DNA from: an uncultured Oscillospiraceae bacterium | GTDB lineage: Bacteria; Bacillota; Clostridia; Oscillospirales; Acutalibacteraceae | Direction of reading: 5' to 3' | Assembly (NCBI GenBank): GCA_948471095.1 | Contig: CAOKRG010000004.1 | Location: 20,991 to 84,990, forward strand | DNA length: 64,000 bases | In this document: positions 26,098 to 35,149 of the stretch, in pieces | Layout of the letters: each line of letters opens with the position of its first letter | Numbering within the stretch: the first letter of the stretch is position 1 | Translations under genes and position numbers: made by a program | The notes under the pieces: generated by a model | Seen by the model: the letters and a program-made list of their open reading frames with translations, nothing else | Databases searched by the model: none | What the model was told of the DNA's origin: nothing

Positions 26098-26559
26098 ATG
26101 AAGAAGTTTCAGTTCCAGCTGGATACCGTGCTGCGCTACAAGACGCAGGTTCTGGACATCCGGCTGGCGGAGCACGGCTCGGCCTTGGCGGCGGTGCGCC
26201 GCCAGGAGGGTGTGCTGGAGCAGGCCACGGGCAACCGGCTGGCCTGCGAGGAGGAGTACCGGCAGAGAAAGGCGGAGGGCCTGACCATTGCCGAGGCCAT
26301 GAAGTACGAGACCGGCATCGAGGTGCTGGAAGCCGCGGTGCGCCGGGAAGCGGCCAAGCTCAAAGAGCTGCAGAAGGCCGAGGAGCAAAAGCGCGCGGCC
26401 CTGGTGGAGGCCAAGCAGGAGACCCAGTCTCTGGAAAAGCTGAAGGACCTCAAGCGGGGCGAGTATGACGCGGCCGTTGCCAAGGCCCAGGAGAAGGAGA
26501 TCGACGACTTGGTCATGGCCCGGCGCTCCGCCGCCACACGGGAGGCGGAAAGCCTGTAA
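26098..26559 (+). CDS. fliJ: FliJ export chaperone-like protein
   Basis: Antiparallel coiled-coil stalk protein that fits in the FliI ring. 153 residues, starts FQFQLDTVLRYKTQVLDIRL as usual, and is nearly all charged coiled coil. ATG 26098 after AAAGGCGG. Position between fliI and fliK supports it. Confidence 0.92.
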   Translation: MKKFQFQLDTVLRYKTQVLDIRLAEHGSALAAVRRQEGVLEQATGNRLACEEEYRQRKAEGLTIAEAMKYETGIEVLEAAVRREAAKLKELQKAEEQKRAALVEAKQETQSLEKLKDLKRGEYDAAVAKAQEKEIDDLVMARRSAATREAESL

Positions 26560-26642
26560 GGTGGCTTTTCACGCGTACAAGTCCAAAGGCCTCTGGGCCG
26601 GAGGAATTCAAATAGCATACCAATGGAAAGGAGGTGTTTGCG

Positions 26643-27794
26643 ATGAATATGGATCTGTTCGTGCAAAACCTAGTCAAGGAGGTGGCGCAGACCGTTACCG
26701 CCATCCCCGGCGCGGAGCCCGGCCAGGAGGAGGAGGATTTTGAGTCCATGCTGGTACAGCAGAGTAAGGACGCCCAAGCCCAGCGGCCCAAGGACCGCCC
26801 GGCGGAGAAGCCCACCCCGAAAAAGGAGGCGGAAAAGCCCCAGCAGAACAGCACCCAGGAGGAAGAGGCCCCAAAGGACGGCAGCCAGCTGGCCGCCGCT
26901 TTGGTGACGTCTCAGCCGGTGGTGCTGTTCGGCATGCCTGTGGAGAATGCCGGCGAGGCCCAGGACGCGGTCGGGGCTTTGGAAACGGCGGCGGCAGAGG
27001 TCCTGCCTGAGGCGGCGGAGGGCCTGCTGGACCAGCCGGTCCAGGAGCAGCCCGCCGGAGAAGCTCCCGCGCAAGCGGCCCAGGCCGCGCCGGAGGAGCG
27101 GCAGCCCCAAATGCCAACCGCCCAGGAGGCCCCTGTGGAAGAAATGCCCGCGGAAGCGGCAGAGCGGGAGGTCCGGCCCGAGCTGGAGCAGCAAGGGGAG
27201 GCCCGCGCCCAGGTCCGCCATGCGGCGGAGCAGCCGGTGCAGAAGGCGGAGCAGGACCAGCCCCAGGAGATGATCGACGGGGCGGAGGCCTGGACGGGAA
27301 GCCGGCCGGTGTTCCGCGCCAACGACGCCATGCCGGAGAAGGTGGGGGAGAACTATGAAGCCCTGGCCCCGGAGGCGGAGGACGCGCCCCAGAAGCTGGC
27401 CGCCACTTTGACCCATGCCCTGGAACAGGGGCAGTCCCGGGTGGAGATTCAGCTGAACCCGGCAAACCTGGGGAAGCTGACGGTTGAGATCACCCGGAAT
27501 GTGGACGGCGCTTTAAGCGTGGTGCTCAGCACCGTAAACGAGAAGGCGGCGGCCATCCTCCGCCAGCACAGCGGCGCCCTGCAGACCGCCATGATGGGCA
27601 GCGCTCAGGCGCCGGTCACGGTGGAGGTGCAGCAGCCCCAGCAGGCGGAGGACGCCAATCAGTTCCTGAACCCGGACGGGCGCAACAACCAGAACCAGCA
27701 ACAGCAGCAAAAGCAGGACCAGCCCCACAAGGGCGCCAACGAGGACTTCTTGCAGCAGCTGCGGCTGGGCCTGGTGGGACTGAACCAGGACTAA
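26643..27794 (+). CDS. fliK: FliK hook-length control protein
   Basis: Secreted ruler that sets hook length and switches export specificity through FlhB. 383 residues: a long Ala/Glu/Pro/Gln-rich ruler region (20-240), then the conserved C-terminal domain with VEIQLNPANLGKLTVEI (near 265-281), followed by a Gln-rich tail. ATG 26643 lies eight bases after AAAGGAGG. Confidence 0.93.
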   Translation: MNMDLFVQNLVKEVAQTVTAIPGAEPGQEEEDFESMLVQQSKDAQAQRPKDRPAEKPTPKKEAEKPQQNSTQEEEAPKDGSQLAAALVTSQPVVLFGMPVENAGEAQDAVGALETAAAEVLPEAAEGLLDQPVQEQPAGEAPAQAAQAAPEERQPQMPTAQEAPVEEMPAEAAEREVRPELEQQGEARAQVRHAAEQPVQKAEQDQPQEMIDGAEAWTGSRPVFRANDAMPEKVGENYEALAPEAEDAPQKLAATLTHALEQGQSRVEIQLNPANLGKLTVEITRNVDGALSVVLSTVNEKAAAILRQHSGALQTAMMGSAQAPVTVEVQQPQQAEDANQFLNPDGRNNQNQQQQQKQDQPHKGANEDFLQQLRLGLVGLNQD

Positions 27795-27840
27795 GCCCGG
27801 CCCAACGCGGGCCAGGCGCATCACTTATTAGAAAGGCGGG

Positions 27841-28467
27841 ATGGAAATGGCGAATGCAGGAATGTACGACCTGGTCAACCGGCTGGACAGCCAGGCGGGC
27901 ACCGTGAAGGCGGCCACCCAGAGCACCAACAAAAAGGCCGGCACCGACCTGGACATGACGGACTTTCTCACCTTGATGGTGGCCATGTTCCAAAACCAGG
28001 ACATTGACAACGCGGCCTCTACCACGGACATGATGAACCAGATGGTCCAAATGACCGTGGTGCAGGCCATCACCCACATCAGCACGCTGATCGACGACTC
28101 CACCGTGCTGACCTACGCGGCCTCTTTGGTGGGCAAGGAAGTGACCATCGGCCAATATGTGAACGGGGAGCTCAAGGAGATCGTGGGCACCGTGACCGGC
28201 ACCGGCATGCTGAAAGGCCAGCAGGTGGTGTTCATCGGCGACGACAGCTACTACCTGAACGACATTATGGCCGTGGGCCGCCTGCCGGAGAAGACCGAGG
28301 ACGTCAAGCCCGGAGACGGGGATGAGAAGCCCGGAGGCGGGGACGAGGCCGGGGGCCCCGGCGAAGGAGAAGGCGTAGAGGGGCCCGGCGGAAGCACGGA
28401 CGGCGGGAACGGCGAAGCTACGGGCCCGGAGGGCGGAGAGCCCGAGGGCGGCACGGAACAGCCGTAA
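27841..28467 (+). CDS. flgD: FlgD hook cap protein
   Basis: Scaffold for hook polymerisation. The N-terminal half has the family core (LDMTDFLTLMVAMFQNQDI, MNQMVQMTVVQAITHIS) and VGKEVTIG. The last 65 residues are a Gly/Glu/Pro-rich tail in place of the extra C-terminal domains of enterobacterial FlgD. 208 residues. ATG 27841 or 27847 could start it. Confidence 0.93.
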   Translation: MEMANAGMYDLVNRLDSQAGTVKAATQSTNKKAGTDLDMTDFLTLMVAMFQNQDIDNAASTTDMMNQMVQMTVVQAITHISTLIDDSTVLTYAASLVGKEVTIGQYVNGELKEIVGTVTGTGMLKGQQVVFIGDDSYYLNDIMAVGRLPEKTEDVKPGDGDEKPGGGDEAGGPGEGEGVEGPGGSTDGGNGEATGPEGGEPEGGTEQP

Positions 28468-28491
28468 GCCTGAAAAAAGGAGGTTGAGGGT

Positions 28492-28869
28492 ATGATCGAC
28501 CGCGTTGCTCGAGTGGGCGGGGCCTTGCCGGCCCAGGCCCAGAAGCCGGCCGCGCCCTCTGGGGAGAGCTTTGGCGCGCTGCTGCAAAAGGCGCAGGCAC
28601 AGCGCCAGGGCCAGAAGCAGATCAATTTCTCCAAACACGCCATGAGCCGCGCGGAGGAACGGGGCATCGAGCTGACCCCCGCCCTGATGGAACAGCTGGC
28701 GGGGACCGTGGAGAAAGCCCAGGAAAAGGGCGCGAAGAACATCGTGGCCTTTAACGCCACCCAAGCCTTCATCATCAACGTGCCCTACGGGCGGGTGATT
28801 ACCACCATGAACCAGGACGAGATGAAGGAGAACGTATTCACTAACATTGACGGAGCGGTACTGATGTAA
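28492..28869 (+). CDS. Flagellar operon protein, TIGR02530 family
   Basis: 125 residues with the family signature INFSKHAMSRAEERGIELTP, the KAQEKGAKNIVAFNATQAFI segment and the C-terminal NVFTNIDGAVLM. Found between flgD and flgE in Firmicutes; its exact role is not settled. ATG 28492 follows AAGGAGG by eight bases. Confidence 0.92.
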   Translation: MIDRVARVGGALPAQAQKPAAPSGESFGALLQKAQAQRQGQKQINFSKHAMSRAEERGIELTPALMEQLAGTVEKAQEKGAKNIVAFNATQAFIINVPYGRVITTMNQDEMKENVFTNIDGAVLM

Positions 28870-28870
28870 G

Positions 28871-28917
28871 CTGGCAGGCCCCAACGGGGTGCCAGGGGGC
28901 GGGCCCGAATGGCCCGC
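28871..28917 (+). other. Two stem-loops ahead of flgE
   Basis: CTGGCA..CCCC-AAC-GGGGTGCCAG (28871-28895) and GCGGGCC-CGAAT-GGCCCGC (28899-28917), just upstream of the flgE ribosome site. No T run, so not terminators; they may stabilise or space the hook mRNA. Confidence 0.5.
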
Positions 28918-28946
28918 GCCCTGCCGCTTGAGAAAGGACAGAGAGA

Positions 28947-30275
28947 ATGACAGGAGCAATGTACGCGGCTGTCGCGGGACTGCGGGCCCATATGAGCGCG
29001 CTGAACGTGATCGGCCAGAATATTTCCAACGTGAACACCAACGCCTACAAGGCCACCCGGTATACCTTCCTGGAGGCCCTGTACACCACGGTGCGGGGCG
29101 GCAGCAACGGCTCGGCCCAGCTGGGCGGCAAAAACCCGGCCCAGATGGGTTACGGCGCGTCCATCGGCACCATTGACCTGGACATGAGCACCAAGAACTA
29201 CACCCCCACCGGCCGGACCACGGACGTGATGATCGACGGCGACGGCTTCCTCATCGTGGGCAACAAGGGCCAGACCTTCACCAGCACAGAGGACCTGAAG
29301 AACATGTACCTGACCCGCCACGGCGACCTGGCCTTTGACAACCAGGGCTACCTGACGGACGGCATGGGCAACGTGGTCTACGGCTTTATGTCGGTGGAGA
29401 ACCCGATCTACGCGGCGCAGTTTGTTGACGAGAAGGGAGACCCGGTAACGCCCCCCACGCTCACCAACGAAGCGCTGACCAAGGACAACGTGGGCAAGTT
29501 CTACCTCAATAAGGACGGCGAGCTGGTGCAGATCGTCAACAAGGGCACAGAGGATAACCCGGTGCTGGAGACCAAGGTGATCGACCAGTACACGCCCCAT
29601 CCGGTGCTCACGGCCATCCGGCTGCCAATGGCGGGCACGGGCGCCATGACCCAGAAACAGACCATTAAAGTACCGGATCCCAACAAACCTGGCGACACGA
29701 TTGATAAAGAAGTGCTGGTGGAGAAGTACTCCAAGGGCCAGCCCATCTACGCCCACTACGACGCCGCCTCGGGCACCATTGTAGATGCCACCGAGGACGC
29801 CGATGTATCGGGCCGCATCGAGCCGGACAGCGTCAGCATTGACGAGAACACGGGCCGCATCACCTGCACCGCGGGGGGCAAGGCCGTGGTCATCGGCACC
29901 ATCGCTATTGCCAAGGTTCAGAACCCCAACGGCGTCACCCATGTGAACGGCCGCTACTACCAGGCCCTGGAGGGCGCGGGCGACGTGAGCCTGAACGCAG
30001 TGGGCGGCTCAGTGCTGAACACGGACGACCCGGACAGCCCGTTTTATGTGGCCCCGGCGGACGCTACCCAGGCGGCGCAGAAAGCCAACGGCGAGATCCC
30101 CGTGGGCACGCCCGGCAGCACCAAGTTCATCAGCGGCGGCCTGGAGAGCTCCGGCACGGACCTGGCCAACGAGATCAGCAACATGATCATGATCCAGCGC
30201 GGCTATCAGGCCAACACCCGCATCGTGACCGTGACCGACAGCATGCTGGAAGAGCTGGTGAACATGAAGCGCTGA
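28947..30275 (+). CDS. flgE: FlgE hook protein
   Basis: Main subunit of the hook. 442 residues with the start MYAAVAGLRAHMSALNVIGQ and NISNVNTNAYKATR, internal IDGDGFLIVG, and the C-terminal rod motif (GGLESSGTDLANEISNMIMI, QRGYQANTRIV). Follows two stem-loops; ATG 28947 is preceded by GAAAGGA. Confidence 0.96.
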   Translation: MTGAMYAAVAGLRAHMSALNVIGQNISNVNTNAYKATRYTFLEALYTTVRGGSNGSAQLGGKNPAQMGYGASIGTIDLDMSTKNYTPTGRTTDVMIDGDGFLIVGNKGQTFTSTEDLKNMYLTRHGDLAFDNQGYLTDGMGNVVYGFMSVENPIYAAQFVDEKGDPVTPPTLTNEALTKDNVGKFYLNKDGELVQIVNKGTEDNPVLETKVIDQYTPHPVLTAIRLPMAGTGAMTQKQTIKVPDPNKPGDTIDKEVLVEKYSKGQPIYAHYDAASGTIVDATEDADVSGRIEPDSVSIDENTGRITCTAGGKAVVIGTIAIAKVQNPNGVTHVNGRYYQALEGAGDVSLNAVGGSVLNTDDPDSPFYVAPADATQAAQKANGEIPVGTPGSTKFISGGLESSGTDLANEISNMIMIQRGYQANTRIVTVTDSMLEELVNMKR

Positions 30276-30337
30276 GGGAATTAGCCCTTTAGCCTGAACG
30301 AAATCTTTTCCATGTGAGCAAGAGACAGAAGCCGCGT

Positions 30338-30360
30338 CCGGGAGGCGGAGGACCTCCCGG
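30338..30360 (+). other. Stem-loop between flgE and flbD
   Basis: Perfect CCGGGAGG/CCTCCCGG stem with seven-base loop, without a T run. May protect the 3' end of the hook message or lower downstream expression. Confidence 0.5.
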
Positions 30361-30389
30361 GCGGGGTATATTTTAAGGAGGGCGAGTTT

Positions 30390-30656
30390 ATGATCATGCT
30401 GACCAAAACCAGCGATGAGAGATTTTTGGTAAACCACCTGCAGATCGAGTGCATCGAGCTGATTCCGGAGACCAAGATCGTGATGATGAACCGGGACTTC
30501 TATCTGGTCCGGGAGTCCGTGCAGGACATCATCGCGAAGATCGCCGATTACAACGCCAAGGTGATGGACGTCCACCGCCAGGTGACGGTCAACGAGGAAC
30601 CCAAGCCAGCCTCTCCCGGGCGCGGCACGTCCGCCAGGCCGGGTTTCCGGAGATAA
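30390..30656 (+). CDS. flbD: FlbD family protein
   Basis: 88 residues, longer than the usual 60-75 through a basic Pro/Arg tail. Pattern LVNHLQIECIELIPETKIVM, then MNRDFYLVRES, matches the small FlbD proteins encoded between flgE and motA in Gram-positives. Function is poorly known and differs from the Caulobacter regulator of the same name. Good AAGGAGG site. Confidence 0.88.
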   Translation: MIMLTKTSDERFLVNHLQIECIELIPETKIVMMNRDFYLVRESVQDIIAKIADYNAKVMDVHRQVTVNEEPKPASPGRGTSARPGFRR

Positions 30657-30688
30657 GGGCTACAAACTAACATGAAGGTGAAAGATCA

Positions 30689-31495
30689 ATGAACATAGGT
30701 TATATCATCGGTTTGCTGCTGGCCGTCGCGGTTATGGTGCTGGGTATGATGGGCTTCCCAACCATCCAGCCTGAGCTGATCGGCAACTTTTTCGACGGCC
30801 CCAGCGTCATGATCGTCATCGGCTGTACCATCGGCGTGGTGGTGGCCAGCTTCCCCTTAAAGGCCGTGCTCACCATCCCGAAGCATTTCGCGGTCATGCT
30901 GAAGAACCCCAAGCAGAAGCCCGAAACCATCATCGACCAGCTGGTGGACCTGGCCCAGATCGCCCGTAAGGACGGCCTGCTGGCCCTGGAAGAGAAAGCC
31001 AACGAGCAGGACGACCCCTTCTTCAAGCAGGCCATCATGCTCATCGTGGACGCCAACGACCCGGACCGGGTGCGGGCCACCCTGGAAAACGACATCGAGT
31101 GCATGTCGGACCGGCACAACGCGGCCGCAGCCCTCTATGACAAGGCCTCCGCCGTGGCCCCGGCTTTCGGCATGGTGGGCACCCTGGTGGGCCTGATCAA
31201 CATGCTCAAGCGCATGGACCCCACCTCCGGTTCCAGCAACATCGGCCAGGACATGGGCACGGCCCTGATCACCACCCTGTACGGCTGCATTCTGGCCCAC
31301 ATGATCTTCGGCCCGGTGGCCAACAACCTGCGCATTCGGGACGCGGACGAGGTGCTCAACAAGATGATCATCGTGGAGGGCATCACCTGCATCCAGGCCG
31401 GCGAGAACCCCAAGATGCTGCGGGAGAAGCTTTTGACCTTCGTTTCTCAGAAGCAGCGGGAGAAGATGGCCACTTCCTCCGGCGGAGAGGGATGA
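30689..31495 (+). CDS. motA: MotA stator subunit
   Basis: Four-helix membrane protein of the proton channel stator. Segments near 4-22, 36-54, 150-172 and 183-205; conserved AVAPAFGMVGTLVGLINMLK with Pro, and GTALITTLYGCILAHMIFGP. The cytoplasmic loop has the charged residues that contact FliG. 268 residues. Unlike most operons, motB does not follow at once. Confidence 0.95.
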   Translation: MNIGYIIGLLLAVAVMVLGMMGFPTIQPELIGNFFDGPSVMIVIGCTIGVVVASFPLKAVLTIPKHFAVMLKNPKQKPETIIDQLVDLAQIARKDGLLALEEKANEQDDPFFKQAIMLIVDANDPDRVRATLENDIECMSDRHNAAAALYDKASAVAPAFGMVGTLVGLINMLKRMDPTSGSSNIGQDMGTALITTLYGCILAHMIFGPVANNLRIRDADEVLNKMIIVEGITCIQAGENPKMLREKLLTFVSQKQREKMATSSGGEG

Positions 31496-31555
31496 GCCCT
31501 GGCGGCGCTCCAAAAATCTGGCGGGACTTTCCTGCAACCTTGTGCAAGGATAGTC

Positions 31556-31585
31556 TTGACGGACGGGGTATAAATTTGCTATAAT
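31556..31585 (+). promoter_or_regulatory. Sigma-A promoter of motB
   Basis: TTGACG at 31556-31561, 18 bases, TATAAT at 31580-31585, in the 274-base gap between motA and motB. Leader of about 180 bases. Confidence 0.8.
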
Positions 31586-31769
31586 ATTACGATCGGAAAA
31601 GTCGGTTTTCCTGCCCGTGCCCAGCGCCGCGCGCGCTTTGGCGGTACACAGGCCGCAGAATATCCCTTCGCGGGGCATGGCCCCGCGCATACCCGGCGAA
31701 GGGGTATTGGGCGGCGCGAGAGCCGGCCGAAAGGAAAAATCATGACAGAAATGGAGGTGTCTGACTGCG
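31586..31769 (+). other. Structured leader of motB
   Basis: Contains GGAAAA-GTCGG-TTTTCC right after the start of transcription and a 13-pair stem (31659-31671 with 31696-31708, one G-U) enclosing a second GCGGGGC/GCCCCGC hairpin. No riboswitch class recognised. The ribosome site GGAGGTG lies downstream of these stems. Confidence 0.5.
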
Positions 31770-32708
31770 ATGAAAAAGAAAAACAGCGGCGGCGAAGGCG
31801 GCGGCGCGAACTGGATGGACACCTATGGCGATATGGTTACGCTGCTATTGTGTTTCTTCGTGCTGCTTTACTCCATTTCCACCGTGGACCAAAACAAGTT
31901 TAAGGCAATGGTTCAAAGCTTCAACCCCAACGCCCTGCCCAACCAGACCGAGATCGAGGCGGGCAACGAGAACGGCCCGTACGCGGAGAATAACGCGGAC
32001 AATCCCGGCGTGGCGGACCCCAGCCTGGTGGACGTGGAGGCCGGCATGAAGGAATCCTTCCAGCAGGCGGTGGACGCGGCCATGGACCGGCTGTACGAGA
32101 TGATCAAGCAGATGGTTCAAGACTCCGGCGTCAACGTGGAGGTGACCAAGGGCGACAATGGCGTGTTCCTGGCTTTCAATGACATCATCTTCTTTGATCC
32201 GGAAGAACCTTATCTACGTCCTGAGGGGCGGGCGATATTGGAGAAGCTGGCCCCCATTCTGGACGAGGCGGCTCCTTATATCGATTTGATTGAGGTTACC
32301 GGGCACACCGCCCAGGCGGACCAGGACCGGCCCAATTTCATCCACGATGACTGGTCTCTTTCCGGCAACCGGGCCATTAACGTGGTGGCGGCGCTGCATG
32401 AACTATTAGCAGAGCTGCCTGGCGACTTTGACCCTGCAAGGCTGAAGCCGGCGGCTGCAGGCCAGCACAGGCCAGCTTTTCCCAATGACACGGAAGAAAA
32501 TATGAAAAAGAACCGCCGTGTGGAAATGACGGTTATGGGCAAGGACCTGATGAACCAGCTGGGCGACAGCCTGGAACAGTACGAGAGCCTGCGGGAGAAC
32601 GGCCCCATGAAGGCCAGCGACGCCCAGGCTACGCCTGTGCCGGAAGCTTCGTCCGCGCCCGAGGGAACGGCCGCGCCGGAAAACAACAGCTCGAGCCAGG
32701 AGGGTTAG
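31770..32708 (+). CDS. motB: MotB stator subunit
   Basis: Single-span protein that carries the proton-binding Asp (D21 in MDTYGDMVTLLLCFFVLL) and an OmpA-like peptidoglycan-binding domain (about 145-265; FFDPEEPYLRPEGRAILEKL, VTGHTA, LSGNRAINVV). 312 residues; C-terminal Pro/Ser/Ala tail is unusual in length. A proton rather than sodium stator is my inference. Five bases before fliM. Confidence 0.95.
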   Translation: MKKKNSGGEGGGANWMDTYGDMVTLLLCFFVLLYSISTVDQNKFKAMVQSFNPNALPNQTEIEAGNENGPYAENNADNPGVADPSLVDVEAGMKESFQQAVDAAMDRLYEMIKQMVQDSGVNVEVTKGDNGVFLAFNDIIFFDPEEPYLRPEGRAILEKLAPILDEAAPYIDLIEVTGHTAQADQDRPNFIHDDWSLSGNRAINVVAALHELLAELPGDFDPARLKPAAAGQHRPAFPNDTEENMKKNRRVEMTVMGKDLMNQLGDSLEQYESLRENGPMKASDAQATPVPEASSAPEGTAAPENNSSSQEG

Positions 32709-32712
32709 GCAA

Positions 32713-33732
32713 ATGCCAGAGGTATTATCGCAAAGCCAGATAGACGCCCTCTTGAACTCCATGAACAACGGCGGCGGAGGCCAGGAGGAAAAAAAGGAAG
32801 AACAGCCGGAAAAGAAATACCGCAAGTACGACTTCAGCACGCCCCGAAAGTTCACCCGGGAGCGGCTGAAGATGCTGAACAGCATATTCGACAACTACTC
32901 CCGGGTGCTGACCACCCGCATCAACGGCCTGGTCCACGCCACCTGCGAGATACAGGTGGAATCCGTGGAAGAGCAGCGGTACTATGAGTTTTCCAACGCC
33001 CTGTCGGACAACGCGGTGCTGACCACCGCCCATCTGGTGCTGGAGGGCGAGCAGGAGGAGACCCCGGTGCTGCTGTACTCGGACACGCCGATCATGGTGA
33101 GCATGATGGACCGGATGACCGGCGGCGACGGGGACGTGGAGAGCCTGCCGGACGAGTATGTCTACACCGAGCTGGACCTAAAGCTCTACGAGCTGCTGAT
33201 CCAGGACTTCATCTCCATGATGGGCGTGACCTGGGAGAACTACATACAGCTGGACTTTGAGTTTGGCCGGGTGGAGACCAACCCCACTCTGGTGCAGCTC
33301 ATCGGCCTGGAAGAGACCGTGGTGCTCATCGACATGAAGGTGAGCTTCTCCAATGTGGAGGGGAGCATCAGCGTGGTGCTGCCGGAGGCGGTGCTGACGG
33401 AAATCTTTACCCAGATGAGCATTGGCAACCCCACCCGCAAAACCAGCAGCGAACAGCACCAGGACGAGATCTTTGACCATCTGCGGGAATCCACCTTGGA
33501 GATCCGCGCCGAACTGGCCCGGACCACCCTGCGGCTGGACGACGTGTACCGGCTGAACGTGGGGGACGTGATCGACCTGAATCGGAAAAAGGACAGCGAG
33601 CTGAATCTATATGTTGGCGGCCAGCGTTGGTTCAACGGGCTGATGGGAGTCAGCGATAAGCGGCTGGCAGTGAAGATAAAAGAAGTGTACCATAACGCCG
33701 GCGGAAGGGGCAGATTACAAAATGAGCAATAA
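32713..33732 (+). CDS. fliM: FliM motor switch protein
   Basis: C-ring protein that binds CheY-P. 339 residues: N-terminal CheY-binding motif LSQSQIDALL, a short linker, the CheC-like middle domain (LDVV-type segment, MDRMTGGDGDVESLPDEYV) and the C-terminal SpoA domain (LNVGDVIDLNRK). No fliL gene lies between motB and fliM. Confidence 0.96.
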   Translation: MPEVLSQSQIDALLNSMNNGGGGQEEKKEEQPEKKYRKYDFSTPRKFTRERLKMLNSIFDNYSRVLTTRINGLVHATCEIQVESVEEQRYYEFSNALSDNAVLTTAHLVLEGEQEETPVLLYSDTPIMVSMMDRMTGGDGDVESLPDEYVYTELDLKLYELLIQDFISMMGVTWENYIQLDFEFGRVETNPTLVQLIGLEETVVLIDMKVSFSNVEGSISVVLPEAVLTEIFTQMSIGNPTRKTSSEQHQDEIFDHLRESTLEIRAELARTTLRLDDVYRLNVGDVIDLNRKKDSELNLYVGGQRWFNGLMGVSDKRLAVKIKEVYHNAGGRGRLQNEQ

Positions 33733-35104
33733 TGTTTTCAATCCTATGGAGTTGGACGCCATCGGCGAAATGATGAACATCAGTCTGGGCTCATCGGCGA
33801 CGGCGGTTTCCAACATGCTGGACCATCGGGTGGATATTACCACGCCGACGGTCTCGGTGGTGGATGTGAAGGAGTTTGATATCGGGGACATCGAACCGGC
33901 CGTGGGCGTGGAGATCAAGTACGTCACCGGCCTGGACGGCAGCAACATCATGCTGCTGCGCATGAGCGATATCAAGGTCATCGTAGACATCCTTTTGGGC
34001 ACGGACACGCCCTTGGATGAGTTCGTGCTGGATGAGCTCACCCTGAGCGCCGTGTGCGAGGTGATGAACCAGATGATGGGCGCGGCCTCTACCGCCCTGT
34101 CGGACTTTCTGGGCCGGGTGGTGAATATTTCCACCCCGGAGACCTTTGACGTGTACGACGTGGAGGCCATGAAGCGGGAGCGCCTGCCGGTGGAGGAAGG
34201 GCCCATCGTGGTGGTGCGGTTCGCTCTGACCATTGAGGACCAGCTGCAAAGCGAGTTTATGAACGTGATTTCCGTGGACCTGGCCAAGGAGCTGGTTCGG
34301 GGCTTTGGCCTGGACGACGGGGCTTCGGAACCCGCCCCCGCTCCCGCGCCAGCCCCTCCGGCGCCCGCCCCCGCGGCCCCGGCTCCGGCCCCTTCCTCCG
34401 GCGGGACCATGAGCCAGGAGGAGATCGAAAAGCTGATGGGAGGTATGGGAGGCGGGGCGGCCGCCCCGGCTCCCGCGGCTCCGGCCCCTTCTTCCGGCGG
34501 CACCATGAGCCAGGAGGAGATCGAAAAGCTGATGGGAGGCATGGCGGGCGGAACGGCCGCTCCGGCAGCTCCCGCCGCCCCGGCCCAGCCGGCGGCGCAG
34601 CCCGTTGCCCCGGCCATGCCCATGGCCCCGCCTCAGCAGCCGATGGTCCAGCCCGTGCCCATGCAGCCCCAGCCGGGGCAGGAGGGCATGATGCCCCCGG
34701 GCTACCCGGGATATCCGCCCTACTATCCGCCCAACCCCTACTATGGCTGGCCCATGCCGCCCGAGCCCAAGGTAATCAGCACCACGCCGCCCCCCATGCC
34801 CAAGCTGGAGAACGGCGAGGAGCTCAGCCAGGAGCAGACCCAGAATCTGGACCTGATCATGGGCGTGCCCCTGGAGGTGACGGTGGAAATCGGCCGGACC
34901 CGCAAGCGGGTGCAGGAGATTCTCTCCTTCTCCAAGGGCTCGCTGGTGGTGCTGGACAAATTGGCCGGCGATCAGGTAGACCTATTCGTCAACGGGAAGT
35001 GCATTGCCCGGGGCGATGTGGTGGTGATCGATGACAACTTCGGGATTCGGGTGACCGAGATTCTCAAAAAGCCCGGCATTGAAGAGATCGCGCAACAGCT
35101 TTAA
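33722..35104 (+). CDS. fliY: FliY switch protein and CheY-P phosphatase
   Basis: 460 residues: CheC-like phosphatase domain (1-200), Pro/Ala/Gly-rich linker (200-370) and FliN/SpoA domain (about 375-455). Both phosphatase sites are intact: D12-E16-N19 with Pro42, and S109-E113-N116 with Pro139. The linker holds two copies of SQEEIEKLMGG (231 and 263), like the CheY-binding motif at the FliM N-terminus. Overlaps fliM by 11 bases. Expected to dephosphorylate CheY-P at the motor. Confidence 0.96.
   Translation: MSNNVFNPMELDAIGEMMNISLGSSATAVSNMLDHRVDITTPTVSVVDVKEFDIGDIEPAVGVEIKYVTGLDGSNIMLLRMSDIKVIVDILLGTDTPLDEFVLDELTLSAVCEVMNQMMGAASTALSDFLGRVVNISTPETFDVYDVEAMKRERLPVEEGPIVVVRFALTIEDQLQSEFMNVISVDLAKELVRGFGLDDGASEPAPAPAPAPPAPAPAAPAPAPSSGGTMSQEEIEKLMGGMGGGAAAPAPAAPAPSSGGTMSQEEIEKLMGGMAGGTAAPAAPAAPAQPAAQPVAPAMPMAPPQQPMVQPVPMQPQPGQEGMMPPGYPGYPPYYPPNPYYGWPMPPEPKVISTTPPPMPKLENGEELSQEQTQNLDLIMGVPLEVTVEIGRTRKRVQEILSFSKGSLVVLDKLAGDQVDLFVNGKCIARGDVVVIDDNFGIRVTEILKKPGIEEIAQQL
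34385..34576 (+). repeat. 96-base tandem duplication inside fliY
   Basis: Units 34385-34480 and 34481-34576 differ at only scattered bases and keep the frame (32 residues each). The unit encodes SSGGTMSQEEIEKLMGGM plus Ala/Pro linker. Confidence 0.85.
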
Positions 35105-35149
35105 AGGCTGAGATAACTAGCAAAATATATGAAAAGAGGATGAATTATA

